Below, one piece after another: positions 8,574 to 18,722 of a DNA stretch of 62,375 nt; position 1 is the first letter of the stretch; each line of letters begins with the position of its first letter. The stretch is taken from positions 1 through 62,375 of the forward strand of contig CANFEY010000023.1 of assembly GCA_947446025.1 (NCBI GenBank), written 5' to 3'. The notes under the pieces are model-generated. The model was not told the DNA's origin, ran no database searches, and saw nothing but the letters and a program-made list of their open reading frames with translations. The position numbers and the translations under genes were made by a program. Source of the DNA: Bryobacterales bacterium. GTDB taxonomy: Bacteria > Acidobacteriota > Terriglobia > Bryobacterales > Bryobacteraceae.

Positions 8574-8867
8574 ATGGCCATACATATGGTAAAGTTCACC
8601 TTCACGCTGGACGAGGCCACAATTCAGCGGCTCACCGAAGCCGCCGCCCGCCGCAGGATTCCCAAAAGTCAGGCCGTTCGCGAGGCGATTGAGGATTTTT
8701 CGGTGAAGGAAGTCCGCCTCAGCTTGACCGAGCGCCATCGAAGGCTGGACGCGTTCAAAGAGTTTCTCTCCGTCAGCTCACCACGGCCCCACGCGGACAT
8801 CAAGCGCGAGATCGCCGAGATCCGGCGCGCCCGCCGGCATGGCGGAAGGCTGCATCGGGCAGAGTAG
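8574..8867 (+). CDS. Ribbon-helix-helix (CopG-like) antitoxin
   Basis: This 97-aa protein has an N-terminal ribbon-helix-helix fold: VKFTFTLDEATIQRLTEAA followed by RRRIPKSQAVREAIEDF. The strand pairs with its dimer partner to contact DNA. The C-terminal half is basic and probably binds the toxin. It precedes the PIN-domain gene with no spacer (TAG then ATG), the standard antitoxin-toxin order, so it probably represses the pair. A second in-frame ATG at 8586 may be the actual start. Confidence 0.8.
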   Translation: MAIHMVKFTFTLDEATIQRLTEAAARRRIPKSQAVREAIEDFSVKEVRLSLTERHRRLDAFKEFLSVSSPRPHADIKREIAEIRRARRHGGRLHRAE

Positions 8868-9248
8868 ATGATCCTCCTCGATACCTCCGTCGTGATCGCG
8901 GCGTTCGGTGCGGATAGAACCGCCTACGCGCCGCTCTTGAAGCTGTTAGACCACGACGAGCCAGTGGTACTGTGTACGGTGGTGCTTTATGAATGGCTGC
9001 GTGGCCCGCGCACCGCGCCGGAGATTGAATTCCAGGAACGCGTGCTGCCCGCCGCCGACGCCTTGCCCTTTGCTCAACCGGAAGCCGCTCTGGCCGCGGA
9101 TGTGTACCGCTCAGAGAAGCGAGCCCGCAACCGTGAAGTCGACATCATGATCGCTGCGACGGCCATGTATCACAAGGCTCGCCTGTGGACCCTCAGCACC
9201 AGCGACTTCGCCGATATCTCAGGCCTCCAACTCTACAAACCCCGCTGA
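8868..9248 (+). CDS. PIN-domain ribonuclease toxin (VapC-like)
   Basis: This 126-aa PIN domain carries the acidic metal-binding residues D5 (LLDTSV), E42 (YEWLRG), D92 (EVDIMIAATA) and D113 (TSDFADI), so it looks active. VapC proteins cleave specific RNAs, most often tRNAs, when not bound by antitoxin. It directly follows the ribbon-helix-helix gene and ends 1 base from the convergent hrpB stop. The cognate target cannot be inferred. Confidence 0.85.
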   Translation: MILLDTSVVIAAFGADRTAYAPLLKLLDHDEPVVLCTVVLYEWLRGPRTAPEIEFQERVLPAADALPFAQPEAALAADVYRSEKRARNREVDIMIAATAMYHKARLWTLSTSDFADISGLQLYKPR

Positions 9249-9249
9249 A

Positions 9250-11475
9250 TCATTCCGGCTTCTCCGGCCATTTGTGGCGAGGATAGCGGCGCATCAATTC
9301 CTTGCGGACCTGCGGGTACAGCCGTTCCCAAAATCCGGCCAGATCGCTGGTGACCTGCACGGGCCGCTGATTCGGTGCCAGCAGATGCACCACGATAGGT
9401 GCGCCGTTAATCTTCGGAGTTTCTTTCATCCCGAAGAAGTCCTGCAAGCGCGATTCAATCCACGGAGGCTTGCCAGGTTCGTAATGCACCTTCACTTGCC
9501 TCCCCCCGGAGAGCTTGAGCTGCGCGGGCGCGGCGTGATCCAAGCGGGCGGGGCGCAGCATCGCGAGCAAGTCCGCGGCTTCGAGTTCCTTGAAGCTGGT
9601 GGCCGTGACGCACAACGCGGCCAGCGCGGCTTCGGCGTCGATCAAGACACCCGCCAACGCGGCGCGCGAGGTCAATTGCGCCAACGCTTCCGGATCAACG
9701 AAGCGCCCTATTCCCACTTCGGCCGCCTTCTGCGCCAGCAGCTTTCCGGCTTCGTCGCACGCCGCGGCGGGCGCGCGCGTCTCTTCGATCACTAGTTGAT
9801 CGTAGACCAGCGCCGAGACTTGCTCCACGCGTTCAGCGGAGCGATTCCATTCGAAGCGCACGCGTTCCGTGGTGCGATCCAGCAGCCACTCCGGTTCAAT
9901 CGGCGCGGCTAGCCGGACCAGCGGCACACCATGTTCGCGGCGTTCTTCGATGTCTACGGCGACCAGAAACTCCCAGCGGCAATTCGGAAACTTCGCGGAG
10001 CCGCCGCCGGAGAGCAGCAGCTCCCCGTCGCGGCGATGGCGCGCAACACGGTCCGGAAACGCGGCCAGCAAGCTCTGCAGCAGCGCGGGGTCGCCGCCGC
10101 GATCCCGTCCGCCGACTTGCCGCTTCAGTTGGTCGTAGACGCGCTGCGTTTGCGGCTGCCAGTTGGCTTCGATCAGCGTCAACAGATCGGAAGATCCCCG
10201 CTCACCCGCGCTCAATACGGCAGCAACGGCGCAGCCTTTTTCCGGTACCCCGCGCTTCTTCGCTTCCGCCACCAACTTAGCCAGCCGCGGCGGGAGCGGC
10301 AAATCCGACATCTCCGGCGTCACGGCAAGCTTATCCAGCAACGCGCTCGCGGCGTCCCACGCAGCAGCAGGCGGCGCATCCAGCCAGTCGAGATTGTGCG
10401 CGCCCATCGCCCGCAGTTGCAGCACCAATTGCGACAACTCGCGCCGCAGAATTTCGGGAACGTCGGTGGCCGGGTGATGATGGAACTCCTGCTCCGTGTA
10501 AAGCCGGATCGCGCGCCCCGGTCCCAACCGTCCCGCGCGGCCAGCGCGCTGCTTCGCAGAGGCTTGACTGATGCGCTTCACTTCCACGCTCGGCAGACCA
10601 GTCCATGGCGAATCAGCGGCCACGCGCGCAAGACCCGAATCCACAACCGCGCGTACGCCTTCAATGGTCACCGAACTCTCGGCAACATTGGTGGAGAGAA
10701 TAACTTTAGGCCGATCCGCGGGTGAGACCGCCCGGTCCTGCTCCGCGGGCGAGAGGTCCCCATGCAGAGGCACCACCAGCAGGTTCGCGCGCTTGGCCAG
10801 CGGCTCCAACGCGCGAGCAGCGCGGCGGATCTCCGCGGCGCCGGGAAGGAAGACCAGAATGTCGCCCGCGCCCACAAGCTTCTCCACCGCCGCCGCCACC
10901 TGCTCCTCCAGCGGCTGCGCGGAATGCGGCGTGTATTCGATATCGAGCGAATGCGCGCGCACCTCTTGCGTGAACACAGGACAGCCGTCGAGATAGCGCG
11001 CCACCGGCGCGGCGTCAAGCGTGGCGGACATCACCACCATCCGCAGATCAGGCCGCGTGGTCTTCTGCAACCGCAGGAGCAGCGCCAGCGCGAGATCGCT
11101 ATCGAGGTGCCGCTCATGAAACTCGTCCAGTATGACGGTAGAAACGCCGCGTAGTTGCGGATCGGAGAGCAGCCGCCGCGTGAGGACCCCTTCGGTGAGA
11201 AATTTCACCCGCGTGCGCGGACCACTCACATCTTCAAAGCGGACTTGATAGCCCACCGCTTCGCCCACCTTCTCGCCCATCTCCTGCGCGACCCGCTTCG
11301 CGGCCATGCGCGCGGCTAGACGGCGCGGCTCCAGCACCAGCACTCCGCCGCGTTCCATCAATGCCGGTGGAACACGCGTGGTCTTGCCCGCCCCCGGAGC
11401 GGCTTCGATGACGAAGTTCGGAGACCGCTCGGCTACGATGCGCGGCAGCAGGTCATCAATAGGAAGCTTTATCAA
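9250..11475 (-). CDS. hrpB: ATP-dependent helicase HrpB
   Basis: This 741-aa DEAH-box helicase has Walker A APGAGKTT (about residue 27), the DEFHERH motif II, SATLDA motif III, and QRAGRAGRLGPG motif VI, followed by the HA2/OB region and the HrpB C-terminal domain. It is a little shorter than the about 800 residues usual in proteobacteria. The cellular role of HrpB is poorly defined (RNA/DNA helicase). Translation starts at a TTG overlapping the TGA of the DUF72 gene (TTGA), so coupling is likely. Confidence 0.9.
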   Translation of the reverse strand: MIKLPIDDLLPRIVAERSPNFVIEAAPGAGKTTRVPPALMERGGVLVLEPRRLAARMAAKRVAQEMGEKVGEAVGYQVRFEDVSGPRTRVKFLTEGVLTRRLLSDPQLRGVSTVILDEFHERHLDSDLALALLLRLQKTTRPDLRMVVMSATLDAAPVARYLDGCPVFTQEVRAHSLDIEYTPHSAQPLEEQVAAAVEKLVGAGDILVFLPGAAEIRRAARALEPLAKRANLLVVPLHGDLSPAEQDRAVSPADRPKVILSTNVAESSVTIEGVRAVVDSGLARVAADSPWTGLPSVEVKRISQASAKQRAGRAGRLGPGRAIRLYTEQEFHHHPATDVPEILRRELSQLVLQLRAMGAHNLDWLDAPPAAAWDAASALLDKLAVTPEMSDLPLPPRLAKLVAEAKKRGVPEKGCAVAAVLSAGERGSSDLLTLIEANWQPQTQRVYDQLKRQVGGRDRGGDPALLQSLLAAFPDRVARHRRDGELLLSGGGSAKFPNCRWEFLVAVDIEERREHGVPLVRLAAPIEPEWLLDRTTERVRFEWNRSAERVEQVSALVYDQLVIEETRAPAAACDEAGKLLAQKAAEVGIGRFVDPEALAQLTSRAALAGVLIDAEAALAALCVTATSFKELEAADLLAMLRPARLDHAAPAQLKLSGGRQVKVHYEPGKPPWIESRLQDFFGMKETPKINGAPIVVHLLAPNQRPVQVTSDLAGFWERLYPQVRKELMRRYPRHKWPEKPE

Positions 11476-12410
11476 GCGACCACGGCCTCAATCGTCGCCG
11501 GGGCGTTTCCCTCCAGCCGGTTGTTCACGAAAACATATGCGGCCTTGCGCTCTTCCTTCATGCGGCGCAGCAGATCCCGCAGCGCCTTGCGCGCCTCAGG
11601 ATTTTCGTCCTGCGTCTTCTCATAAGGAGCGAACTGCTTGACGGCTTCCTCATACGGACGCCCCTGGCGCAGCAGCGCGCGCGTGACCGTGAAGTCGGTG
11701 GTGAACGCCGCCTCCATTGCGAACTGTTCGTGCAACTGCGGCATTCGCGTCCACGCGTTGAATACATGCGCCGCTTGATGCGCGCGCAGCGTGTCGAAGT
11801 AAAGCGGTTGCAGGAACTCCCGGTTGCGCACTTCGACGGCATAGCGGAACGTTCCCGGCAGCTGCTTCAAGAACGCGTCCAGCGAAGCCGCGAACTCGCG
11901 CGGCGTCGTCGAGCGCGCTCCGAACTCCAGAATCAACGGTCCGATCCGGTTGCGGTAAGGCTCCAGCGGCTCCAGAAACAAGGCCTTCAGCGCTTCCGCA
12001 TTCAGGTATGAAGGGTTCTGCTGTCCCGCGCGCGGACCGTATCGCGCATGGCGTGGGAACACCTCCACGGTGACTTCTTCCGGAATTTTCAAACCGAACT
12101 TCAGCGCGGGCGGAGCACCCGTGAACAGCTTGCGCCAGAAATCCGGGGACGGAAACTGGTAGAAAGAAAAGTCCCCGCAAACCGCTGGAAATGTTTCGGC
12201 GAACTCCGCAAGGCACTCGGCCTCAAAGCGTGCCTTGGAAAACTTGCCGCGCGTCACGTAACGCTCACGCGTGTAGATTTGGCCCACCCAGCCTTCGTAC
12301 TTCCACGAACTGGTGCCGATCCAGATGTTCTCGCGCGCAAGCTCCACTAGCCGCTGCGCCAACCGGTCGCGGGGAAAAGAGGCTGGTTCCTCGAAAAGGG
12401 ATAGATTCAA
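11472..12410 (-). CDS. DUF72 family protein
   Basis: This 312-aa TIM-barrel-like DUF72 protein (PF01904) contains WIGTSSWKYEGWVGQIY, FSFYQFPS, and the FRYAVEVRNREF strand. The function of the family is not established; structures suggest a nuclease or deaminase-like barrel. The start is a TTG at 12410 with a poor ribosome site, 9 bases after the alpha-glucuronidase stop. Because conserved sequence begins only about 30 residues in, an internal start is possible. Confidence 0.83.
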   Translation of the reverse strand: MNLSLFEEPASFPRDRLAQRLVELARENIWIGTSSWKYEGWVGQIYTRERYVTRGKFSKARFEAECLAEFAETFPAVCGDFSFYQFPSPDFWRKLFTGAPPALKFGLKIPEEVTVEVFPRHARYGPRAGQQNPSYLNAEALKALFLEPLEPYRNRIGPLILEFGARSTTPREFAASLDAFLKQLPGTFRYAVEVRNREFLQPLYFDTLRAHQAAHVFNAWTRMPQLHEQFAMEAAFTTDFTVTRALLRQGRPYEEAVKQFAPYEKTQDENPEARKALRDLLRRMKEERKAAYVFVNNRLEGNAPATIEAVVA

Positions 12411-12419
12411 AATGGCCGC

Positions 12420-14837
12420 TCAATCCGCCGGCAGGATTTCGATGTAGTCCAATCCGGCGAGCTCCCCTGCATCTGGAAGTCCTTCGACGCGGATCACGTC
12501 GCCGGGACGCAGCGCGACGGCCTGAATCGTCCGACGCGACGAAGACGAGCTATCGATGCGGGCTGTGGGCACTACAAAGGTTGCCTGCCATTCGTCCACC
12601 ACCTGGTCCCCTACGCGCACGCGGTAGCGCGCCGCTCCGTTGTTCTGATCGAAATACTGCACCCGCAATTTGTACCAACCGGCTGCGCCATTGTGCGTGA
12701 GGCTGGCCTCACAGCGTGCCGCGCGGCACTCCACGGCCTTACCGCCCGAAGCGCTCTCCCATCGGATCGGCTCCATCGCAGTGTAGCCATCCAGGCGCAA
12801 CGCCTCCGCTTCCGTGCGTCCCGTATGGTTGCCCACATTCCCGCGCGCGTCCGCAATGCCCGAGGCCTTGTAGAAGTAGTTGTTGACAGCGTCCCGCCAT
12901 ACCGTCGCTTGCCCGGCTTGATAGTCCAGCTGCGCCAGGATCTCCGTGTACCGGCGCTCATCCATCTTGCCCGCCAAAGTGCGCCACTCGCGCGCGAACA
13001 GCTCCACTGTGGATGCGCCTAAGAAATGCGCATCGTATAGATGCTGAATCACGGTCTTGCCCGAATGAAGTTTGTGCGTGTAGGGAACGTGATGAAACCA
13101 CGTCACCAGTTCGTCTGGAGTGGTCGCCAAGGATTCAAACACCTTCGCGACCGCAGGCCAATATTGCCCGCTGTAGCCCGTGCCCGTCGCAACCGAGCGG
13201 TCCATGCCGACGCCCTTTTCATCCGCGCGATGCCACTGCCCCCAGCCGTTGCCCTCCGACGCTTCCACCGCCACCCCGTAGTGATTCCCCGTGATGTCGG
13301 TGAGCGTCTGCAAGCCCAACGGGCCCGTGTAGTTCTCAAACGCACGGTAGGAATCCAGCTGAATGCGCGTGACCACGTCCAGCACTTTTGGATCGCTGCC
13401 GAACGTGAGCTTCGTCCAATCTTCCGCGATCTTCCTCGACGTTACATTCGCGTTCCACGCGAGTCTCCCGAACGCGTACAAGTTCGCTTGCGAAAGATGG
13501 TTGCCCAGCCAGTTGTCATCCAGGCCCACGTTCGAGACGCCGACCACAGCATCGACCAGCGACTTCACCGGCGACGCCTGATCGCGCACGCGCAGGTCGA
13601 AATCGAGCGTATCTTTCCAGTATTCGGCCAGGAAGACCATGTGTTTCGCCTGACCAAAGTACTCCTGCGTGACTTGCAGCTCCAGCGCCTTCTTGGTCTT
13701 CTGCAACGTGCCGAACAACGGCGATGCCGGCTCACGCACCTGGAAATCGATCGGCCCGTTCTTGATCTGAATGATCGCGTTGTCATCGAAGGTGCCGTCC
13801 AGCTTGCGGAAGTTGTCATCCGCAGCCCGCGCCCGGTCGTTCTTCAGATTGCGCCAGTCCATCTTGTTGTCGTACACGAAGCCGCGATAGAAGATGAGGC
13901 CTTTGTGCGGTGCGAGCGCCCGGGCCACCACGTTTGTCGCATCCGCATGCGTGCGTCCATACACGGACGGCCCCACGCGCCCCTCCGAATCCGCCTTGAT
14001 GATGAACCCCGCCAGGTCCGGCACCGCCCGATATACTTCATCCGTCTTCGCCTTCCACCAAGCGATCACCTTCGGGTCGAGCGGATCAAACGTATCGAGC
14101 CCGCCCACCTTCTGCGGACTCCCGAAATCGACCGACAGTGCGACGTTCACGCCCCACGGCCGCATGGCGTCCGCGATGCGCACAATCTCCGGGAGAAAAT
14201 CCGTCGCCAAAATGCGCGGGTTCACATTGACGTTATTGATGGACGCGCCGTTGATGCCGAGCGACGCCAACATGCGTGCATAGTCCGTCACACGCGAGAG
14301 ATCCGCACGCGACTTCAGGTTGTCCCAGAAGATCGACCGGCCGCCGTAGCCGCGCTCAATCGTGCCCTCCAGGTTGTCCCAATGGTTCACCCAACGGATC
14401 GGCACAGCAGGCTCGCGCAGCTCATTCAAATTGTCCGTCCGCTCGCCCAGCGCGATCTTTTCAAGCAACGCGAACGCTCCGTACAACGCGCCCCGGTCGT
14501 TCGACGCCGAGATGATGATTTCAGCGGCCACGTTGCGCAAGCGGAACGCGTCGGGCTTGAGAGTGGAATCGTTGGGATTGAGGATAATCGCGCGTTCGTT
14601 GACAGCACCCGTGGCCGTCCGCGGAATCCTCCCTGTCATGCCCCGGATGCCGCGCACTAGCTCAGCTTGGGCGCGGCGCAACACAGGCGTGTCGCCCATG
14701 ATCGTGACAACCGGGGGCAGCGCCGGCGGCTTCTCAACCCGTTCGTAACGAAGCCAAGAGTTGTAGCCCGACTCCGCATGCAACGCCGTCAAGAAGAGAG
14801 TGCTAACAATTAACGCCTGACGCAAGGAAGCCTCCAT
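12420..14837 (-). CDS. Alpha-glucuronidase, GH67, secreted
   Basis: This 805-aa protein removes 4-O-methyl-glucuronic acid side chains from xylo-oligosaccharides. A hydrophobic signal-like N-terminus (ALIVSTLFLTALHAE) is followed by an N-terminal GH67N-type domain. The catalytic barrel holds WVNHWDNLEGTIERGYGG, KADSEGRVGP, and KNGPIDFQVREP, which carry the acid and base carboxylates known in this family. After about residue 690 there is an extra beta-rich tail compatible with a carbohydrate-binding role. It overlaps the SDR gene by 35 bases and probably shares its mRNA with the glucarate-dehydratase-like gene, consistent with uronic acid use. Confidence 0.88.
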   Translation of the reverse strand: MEASLRQALIVSTLFLTALHAESGYNSWLRYERVEKPPALPPVVTIMGDTPVLRRAQAELVRGIRGMTGRIPRTATGAVNERAIILNPNDSTLKPDAFRLRNVAAEIIISASNDRGALYGAFALLEKIALGERTDNLNELREPAVPIRWVNHWDNLEGTIERGYGGRSIFWDNLKSRADLSRVTDYARMLASLGINGASINNVNVNPRILATDFLPEIVRIADAMRPWGVNVALSVDFGSPQKVGGLDTFDPLDPKVIAWWKAKTDEVYRAVPDLAGFIIKADSEGRVGPSVYGRTHADATNVVARALAPHKGLIFYRGFVYDNKMDWRNLKNDRARAADDNFRKLDGTFDDNAIIQIKNGPIDFQVREPASPLFGTLQKTKKALELQVTQEYFGQAKHMVFLAEYWKDTLDFDLRVRDQASPVKSLVDAVVGVSNVGLDDNWLGNHLSQANLYAFGRLAWNANVTSRKIAEDWTKLTFGSDPKVLDVVTRIQLDSYRAFENYTGPLGLQTLTDITGNHYGVAVEASEGNGWGQWHRADEKGVGMDRSVATGTGYSGQYWPAVAKVFESLATTPDELVTWFHHVPYTHKLHSGKTVIQHLYDAHFLGASTVELFAREWRTLAGKMDERRYTEILAQLDYQAGQATVWRDAVNNYFYKASGIADARGNVGNHTGRTEAEALRLDGYTAMEPIRWESASGGKAVECRAARCEASLTHNGAAGWYKLRVQYFDQNNGAARYRVRVGDQVVDEWQATFVVPTARIDSSSSSRRTIQAVALRPGDVIRVEGLPDAGELAGLDYIEILPAD

Positions 14838-15576
14838 CCACTGCTATACATTGTCCCGTCAAAAAACTCGCCGCGTCGGACGCCAGCAGCACCGCCAGCC
14901 CGGCGATTTCCTCCGGCTTTCCGAACCGACCCATCGGAGTCCGCATCAGCAACTCATTGCCGCGCGGAGTCCCCATGATCAGCTTGCGATTCAACTCCGT
15001 CGGGAACACGCCCGGAGCAATCGCGTTGACGCAAATCCCGTCCTTCGCCCACTCACACGCCAAACTCCGCGTCAACCCGAGGATGGCCGTCTTCGCCGCC
15101 GCATACGCCGCGACTTCGTGAAAGCCCACGAACGATGTCAGCGATCCGAAGTTGATCACCCTCCCATGCTCCGTCGCCTTCAACGGCTCATAAAACGACT
15201 GGCACGCCCGCAGCGCGCCGTTCAAATGCGTGTCCAGCAGCGCCGACCATTTCTCTTCCGCCATCGTCGCGCTCGGCGAACGGAATGTGAACCCGGCAGC
15301 GTTCACCAGAATATCGACGTGTCCGAACTCCTTCAGTACCGCGTCACGCAGGGCATCCACCGAAGCTCGGCTGCCCACGTCGGCCATATGCGCCAGCGTC
15401 CTGCGCCGTCTCTCCGTAATCTCCGCGCAGACCGCTTCGATCTGCTCCATCCGGCGCCCCGTAGGCACCACGTCGGCGCCTTGTTCCGCCAATCCCAACG
15501 CCACCGCGCGCCCCAAGCCTGAAGTCCCCCCAATCACAACCGCAACGCGTCCCGATAGATCTAAACTCTGAAGCAT
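14803..15576 (-). CDS. SDR-family oxidoreductase
   Basis: This 257-aa classical short-chain dehydrogenase has the cofactor motif GGTSGLGRAVA (residues 16-26), NAAG, the catalytic Ser in NFGSLTS and the YAAAK pair. The C-terminal GFLASGVNC is a typical closing strand. Sugar-acid dehydrogenases such as gluconate 5-dehydrogenase and 2-deoxy-gluconate dehydrogenase look like this. Its position between an alpha-glucuronidase and a glucarate-dehydratase-like enzyme suggests a uronate or keto-sugar substrate, which is an inference. Confidence 0.85.
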   Translation of the reverse strand: MLQSLDLSGRVAVVIGGTSGLGRAVALGLAEQGADVVPTGRRMEQIEAVCAEITERRRRTLAHMADVGSRASVDALRDAVLKEFGHVDILVNAAGFTFRSPSATMAEEKWSALLDTHLNGALRACQSFYEPLKATEHGRVINFGSLTSFVGFHEVAAYAAAKTAILGLTRSLACEWAKDGICVNAIAPGVFPTELNRKLIMGTPRGNELLMRTPMGRFGKPEEIAGLAVLLASDAASFLTGQCIAVDGGFLASGVNC

Positions 15577-15579
15577 GTA

Positions 15580-16830
15580 CTAGAAGGGTATCGAAACCGT
15601 GCGTGCTTCCGTGGGATCGGCCCATCTTTCATTGGGCACCGTGGGCGACCAACCCGGCCGCCCAGGGTCCTGATCGTATGGATAGTTCCCCAGCCGCCGG
15701 TACAAATCCTGATACGCGCCCAGCCTATCCCGATCCAACTTCACGCCGAGCCCAGGCCCCGTTGGCACCGCAATCGACCCGCCCTCGTACTTCATCAGCC
15801 CGCCTTCAATCACGTCATCCGTCAAGTGGTGATAGTGCGCGTCCGCAGCGAATGCAAGGTTCGGAAGCACCGCCCCCAAGTGCAGCATCGTCGCGAGCTG
15901 AATGCCGAGTTCCCCTGACGAATGCACCGCCACGCCCAGCTGAAACGTGTCGCACACCGCGGCCGCTTTCACGCACGCCCGGATGCCGCCCCAGAACGTG
16001 GTGTCCAGCAGGATCACATCCACCGCCGTATTCAACACGTTCGCGGCTAGTTGCTCAAAATTCACCACCACCGTATTTGTCGCCAGCGGCATCCGAACTT
16101 TCTCGCGCGTGCGCCGCATGCCGTGCAACCCGAACACTGGATCTTCCAAGTAGTCGTTGCGCAACCCCTCGATCGCCTGCCCAAACCGGATCGCCTGCTC
16201 CGTGGACCACACCGCATTCGGATCGAACCGCAATTGATCCTCAGGAAACGCACCGGCAAGCGCGCGGTACACCGCCAGTTCGTAGTCCGGAGCAAACACC
16301 CCGCCCTTAACTTTGTGCGTCGTGAATCCGAAACGCCGCTTCAACTCGCCCGCATGCGCAACCATCTGCTCCACCGTCCGCACCTCGCCCGCGCCGTCGG
16401 CGTTCGCATAGCGGAAGAAACAGTACGAGGCAAACTGCACGCGATCCCGCAGCCGCCCGCCCAAAATCTCGCTCACCGGCACGCCCCACGCCTGCCCCAG
16501 AATATCCAGGCAAGCGAACTCCAGCGCCGCCAGCACCTGCGTCCGATTGTTGTAAAGCGAGGCCGTCGGATTCGCGATCTTGAAGCGCATCTCTTCCAGC
16601 CGCGACACCTCGTGCCCAACCAGGTAGCCCTTCGTCGCCCGGAACACAGCCTCCGCCGATTCGCCTCCGCCGCCCAGTTCACCAAGGCCGATAATCCCGT
16701 CGTCCGTCTCCACCTCGACAATCGTCCGCACAAAGCGCCCCCAGTGGCAACCGTTGGCATGGCGCAGCGGCGCTTCCAGAGGAACGGTAACGGTGGTGGC
16801 TCGAATATCTCGGATGTGCTGGGCTTTCAC
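15580..16830 (-). CDS. Enolase-superfamily dehydratase, glucarate dehydratase-like
   Basis: This protein of about 416 aa belongs to the glucarate-dehydratase-like branch of the mandelate racemase/enolase superfamily. Visible motifs are THKVKGGVF (catalytic KxK), [15 protein letters not shown] (metal acid) and ATNTVVV, and a late [13 protein letters not shown] that holds the catalytic His. Such enzymes dehydrate aldarates to keto-deoxy-aldarates. A GTG at 16830 was taken as start because conservation begins just after it ([13 protein letters not shown]); a longer frame from a TTG at 16893 reads unlikely sequence and approaches the divergent gene. It leads the GH67 operon. Confidence 0.82.
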   Translation of the reverse strand: MKAQHIRDIRATTVTVPLEAPLRHANGCHWGRFVRTIVEVETDDGIIGLGELGGGGESAEAVFRATKGYLVGHEVSRLEEMRFKIANPTASLYNNRTQVLAALEFACLDILGQAWGVPVSEILGGRLRDRVQFASYCFFRYANADGAGEVRTVEQMVAHAGELKRRFGFTTHKVKGGVFAPDYELAVYRALAGAFPEDQLRFDPNAVWSTEQAIRFGQAIEGLRNDYLEDPVFGLHGMRRTREKVRMPLATNTVVVNFEQLAANVLNTAVDVILLDTTFWGGIRACVKAAAVCDTFQLGVAVHSSGELGIQLATMLHLGAVLPNLAFAADAHYHHLTDDVIEGGLMKYEGGSIAVPTGPGLGVKLDRDRLGAYQDLYRRLGNYPYDQDPGRPGWSPTVPNERWADPTEARTVSIPF

Positions 16831-16904
16831 CGAACCATGATGCCACGCCCGTGGCCATATGAGGTTGGGTGTATCATGTCTGGTGAGCTTCAAGGAGGTT
16901 TCAA

Positions 16905-18695
16905 TTGAATAAGCTGACCATTAGCAGCCTCGCCGCCGCCGCCCTCGGTATCGGACTGGCCATCACACTCACCCAAACTGCGGGCCAAGCCCAGCAGGGC
17001 AAGGGCAAAGGTCCTGAGCCGCTGCCCGTGATCCCGCCCGCGCTGGCCAATTATCCCGCCGTGACCGAAGCGCGCCTGAAGAACCCCGCCGATGGTGAAT
17101 GGCTGATGATCCGCCGCACCTATGACGGCTGGGGCTACAGCCCTCTGAACCAGATCAACGCCGGCAACGTGTCGAAGCTGAAACTCGCGTGGACGTCCGC
17201 CACCGGTGAGCTCCGCCCGCATGAGGCCGCTCCGTTGGTCAACGGCAACGCGATGTTCGTGCCTACCCCGAACGGGCAACTAATCGCCTTCGAAGCCAAG
17301 ACCGGCAACATCCTGTGGCGCTATCGCAAGCCGCGTACAGCCGGATCGGTGGTGCTGCACGACAACCCGCGCGGCGTCGCTCTCTACGGCGACAAGGTGT
17401 TCTTCGCGTCCGTCGAATCCGAACTAGTAGCCATCGACGCCAAGTCCGGCCGAGCCGTGTGGACCACCAACGTCGGTGACAACAAGAGCGGCTACTACAC
17501 CTCCATGGCCCCGTTGATCGCCAACGGCAAGGTGATGGTGGGCGTCTCCGGCGGCGAAGTCGGCGTCCGCGGCTACGTCGTTGCCGTCGATGTCGAAACA
17601 GGCAAGGAAGCCTGGCGCACCTATACGATCCCCGCGCCCGGCGAACCCGGCAGCGAAACCTGGCCCAAGGGCGGCGACCAATGGAAGACCGGCGGCGCAC
17701 CCGTCTGGGTCACCGGCAACTATGACATGGAGACCAACACCGCCTACTTCGGCACCGGCAACGGCGGCCCCTGGATGGGCGACAAGCGCCCCGGCGACAA
17801 CCTCTACGCCGCATCCACCATCGCGCTCGACGTGGCCACCGGTAAGCTCAAGGGCCACTTCCAGTACAATCCCAACGAGTCCTGGGATTGGGATGAAGTC
17901 TCCCCGCCCATTCTGGTGGACTATCAACGCAATGGCCGCACTGTGAAGGGCTTGATCGACGTCGCCCGCGACGGTTACGTCTGGTTCCTCGACCGCGGCA
18001 CCGGCGGCGCCATCAAGTATGTCGAAGGCAAGCCGTTCGTCTTCCAAAACGTCTTCAAGAGCCTCGACCCGGTTACCGGACGCCCTGATGTCGACCCCGC
18101 GCATAAACCTGGCAGCGGTAAGCGAGCCGAGTTCTGCCCCGGTGCGCACGGCGGCAAGAATTGGCCTCCCATCGCCTACAGCCCGAAGACCCGCATGATC
18201 TACATCCCGTCGAACGACAACGTCTGTGGAGCCATTCAGGGCGCGGAAGAGGTTGTCTACACACCCGGCAAAGGCTACAGCGGAACCGTCGGCGGTGGCC
18301 CGCCCGTGCCCCCGCACGCCACGGATCACTTCGGTGCAGTGCAGGCCTGGAACGTCGACACCGGCAAGAAGGTGTGGGAGCACACTTTCGCCACATCCCC
18401 CAACTGGGGCTCCATGCTAGCCACCGGCGGCGACCTGGTCATTAGCGGCGGCACCAATGACCGTAAGGTCCGCGCCTTCGATTCCAAGTCCGGCAAAGTG
18501 CTGTGGGAATTCCCCACCAGCAGCGGCGTCGAGGCTCCCGTGTCTACCTTCCTGCTGGACGGCAAGCAATACCTCGCCGTAGTCTCCGGCTGGGGCGGCG
18601 ACGCCGCAGGTATGAACAACACCATCCGCAACTTCGTCCCTGCGGCTCCCCAAGTGCCCGAGGGCGGCTCAGTGTGGGTATTCACGCTGGAGTAA
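16905..18695 (+). CDS. PQQ-dependent dehydrogenase, secreted
   Basis: This 596-aa eight-bladed PQQ propeller of the methanol/ethanol/glucose dehydrogenase class is periplasmic by its signal peptide ([16 protein letters not shown]…GQAQ). Tryptophan-docking repeats are seen ([29 protein letters not shown]), and [12 protein letters not shown] with [12 protein letters not shown] matches the active-site rim. It has no cytochrome c domain, so electrons need a separate acceptor. The start is TTG at 16905 behind a perfect AAGGAGG, with no better ATG. The substrate is probably an alcohol or aldose. Confidence 0.85.
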   Translation: MNKLTISSLAAAALGIGLAITLTQTAGQAQQGKGKGPEPLPVIPPALANYPAVTEARLKNPADGEWLMIRRTYDGWGYSPLNQINAGNVSKLKLAWTSATGELRPHEAAPLVNGNAMFVPTPNGQLIAFEAKTGNILWRYRKPRTAGSVVLHDNPRGVALYGDKVFFASVESELVAIDAKSGRAVWTTNVGDNKSGYYTSMAPLIANGKVMVGVSGGEVGVRGYVVAVDVETGKEAWRTYTIPAPGEPGSETWPKGGDQWKTGGAPVWVTGNYDMETNTAYFGTGNGGPWMGDKRPGDNLYAASTIALDVATGKLKGHFQYNPNESWDWDEVSPPILVDYQRNGRTVKGLIDVARDGYVWFLDRGTGGAIKYVEGKPFVFQNVFKSLDPVTGRPDVDPAHKPGSGKRAEFCPGAHGGKNWPPIAYSPKTRMIYIPSNDNVCGAIQGAEEVVYTPGKGYSGTVGGGPPVPPHATDHFGAVQAWNVDTGKKVWEHTFATSPNWGSMLATGGDLVISGGTNDRKVRAFDSKSGKVLWEFPTSSGVEAPVSTFLLDGKQYLAVVSGWGGDAAGMNNTIRNFVPAAPQVPEGGSVWVFTLE

Positions 18696-18700
18696 TGGAG

Positions 18701-18719
18701 GGCGGGCCTCCGGCCCGCC
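18701..18719. terminator. Shared hairpin between convergent genes
   Basis: Bases 18701-18708 (ggcgggcc) pair perfectly with 18712-18719 (ggcccgcc) around a 3-base loop. It lies 5 bases after the PQQ dehydrogenase stop and just before the convergent protease stop, so it probably serves both. No clear T-run follows, so efficiency is uncertain. Confidence 0.6.
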
Positions 18720-18722
18720 GTC

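Noticed and set aside
13041-14660. Long plus-strand frame (539 codons) opposite GH67
   Set aside because: It is antisense to a clear GH67 protein; its translation is Arg/His/Val-rich with no recognised motif. High GC opens such frames.
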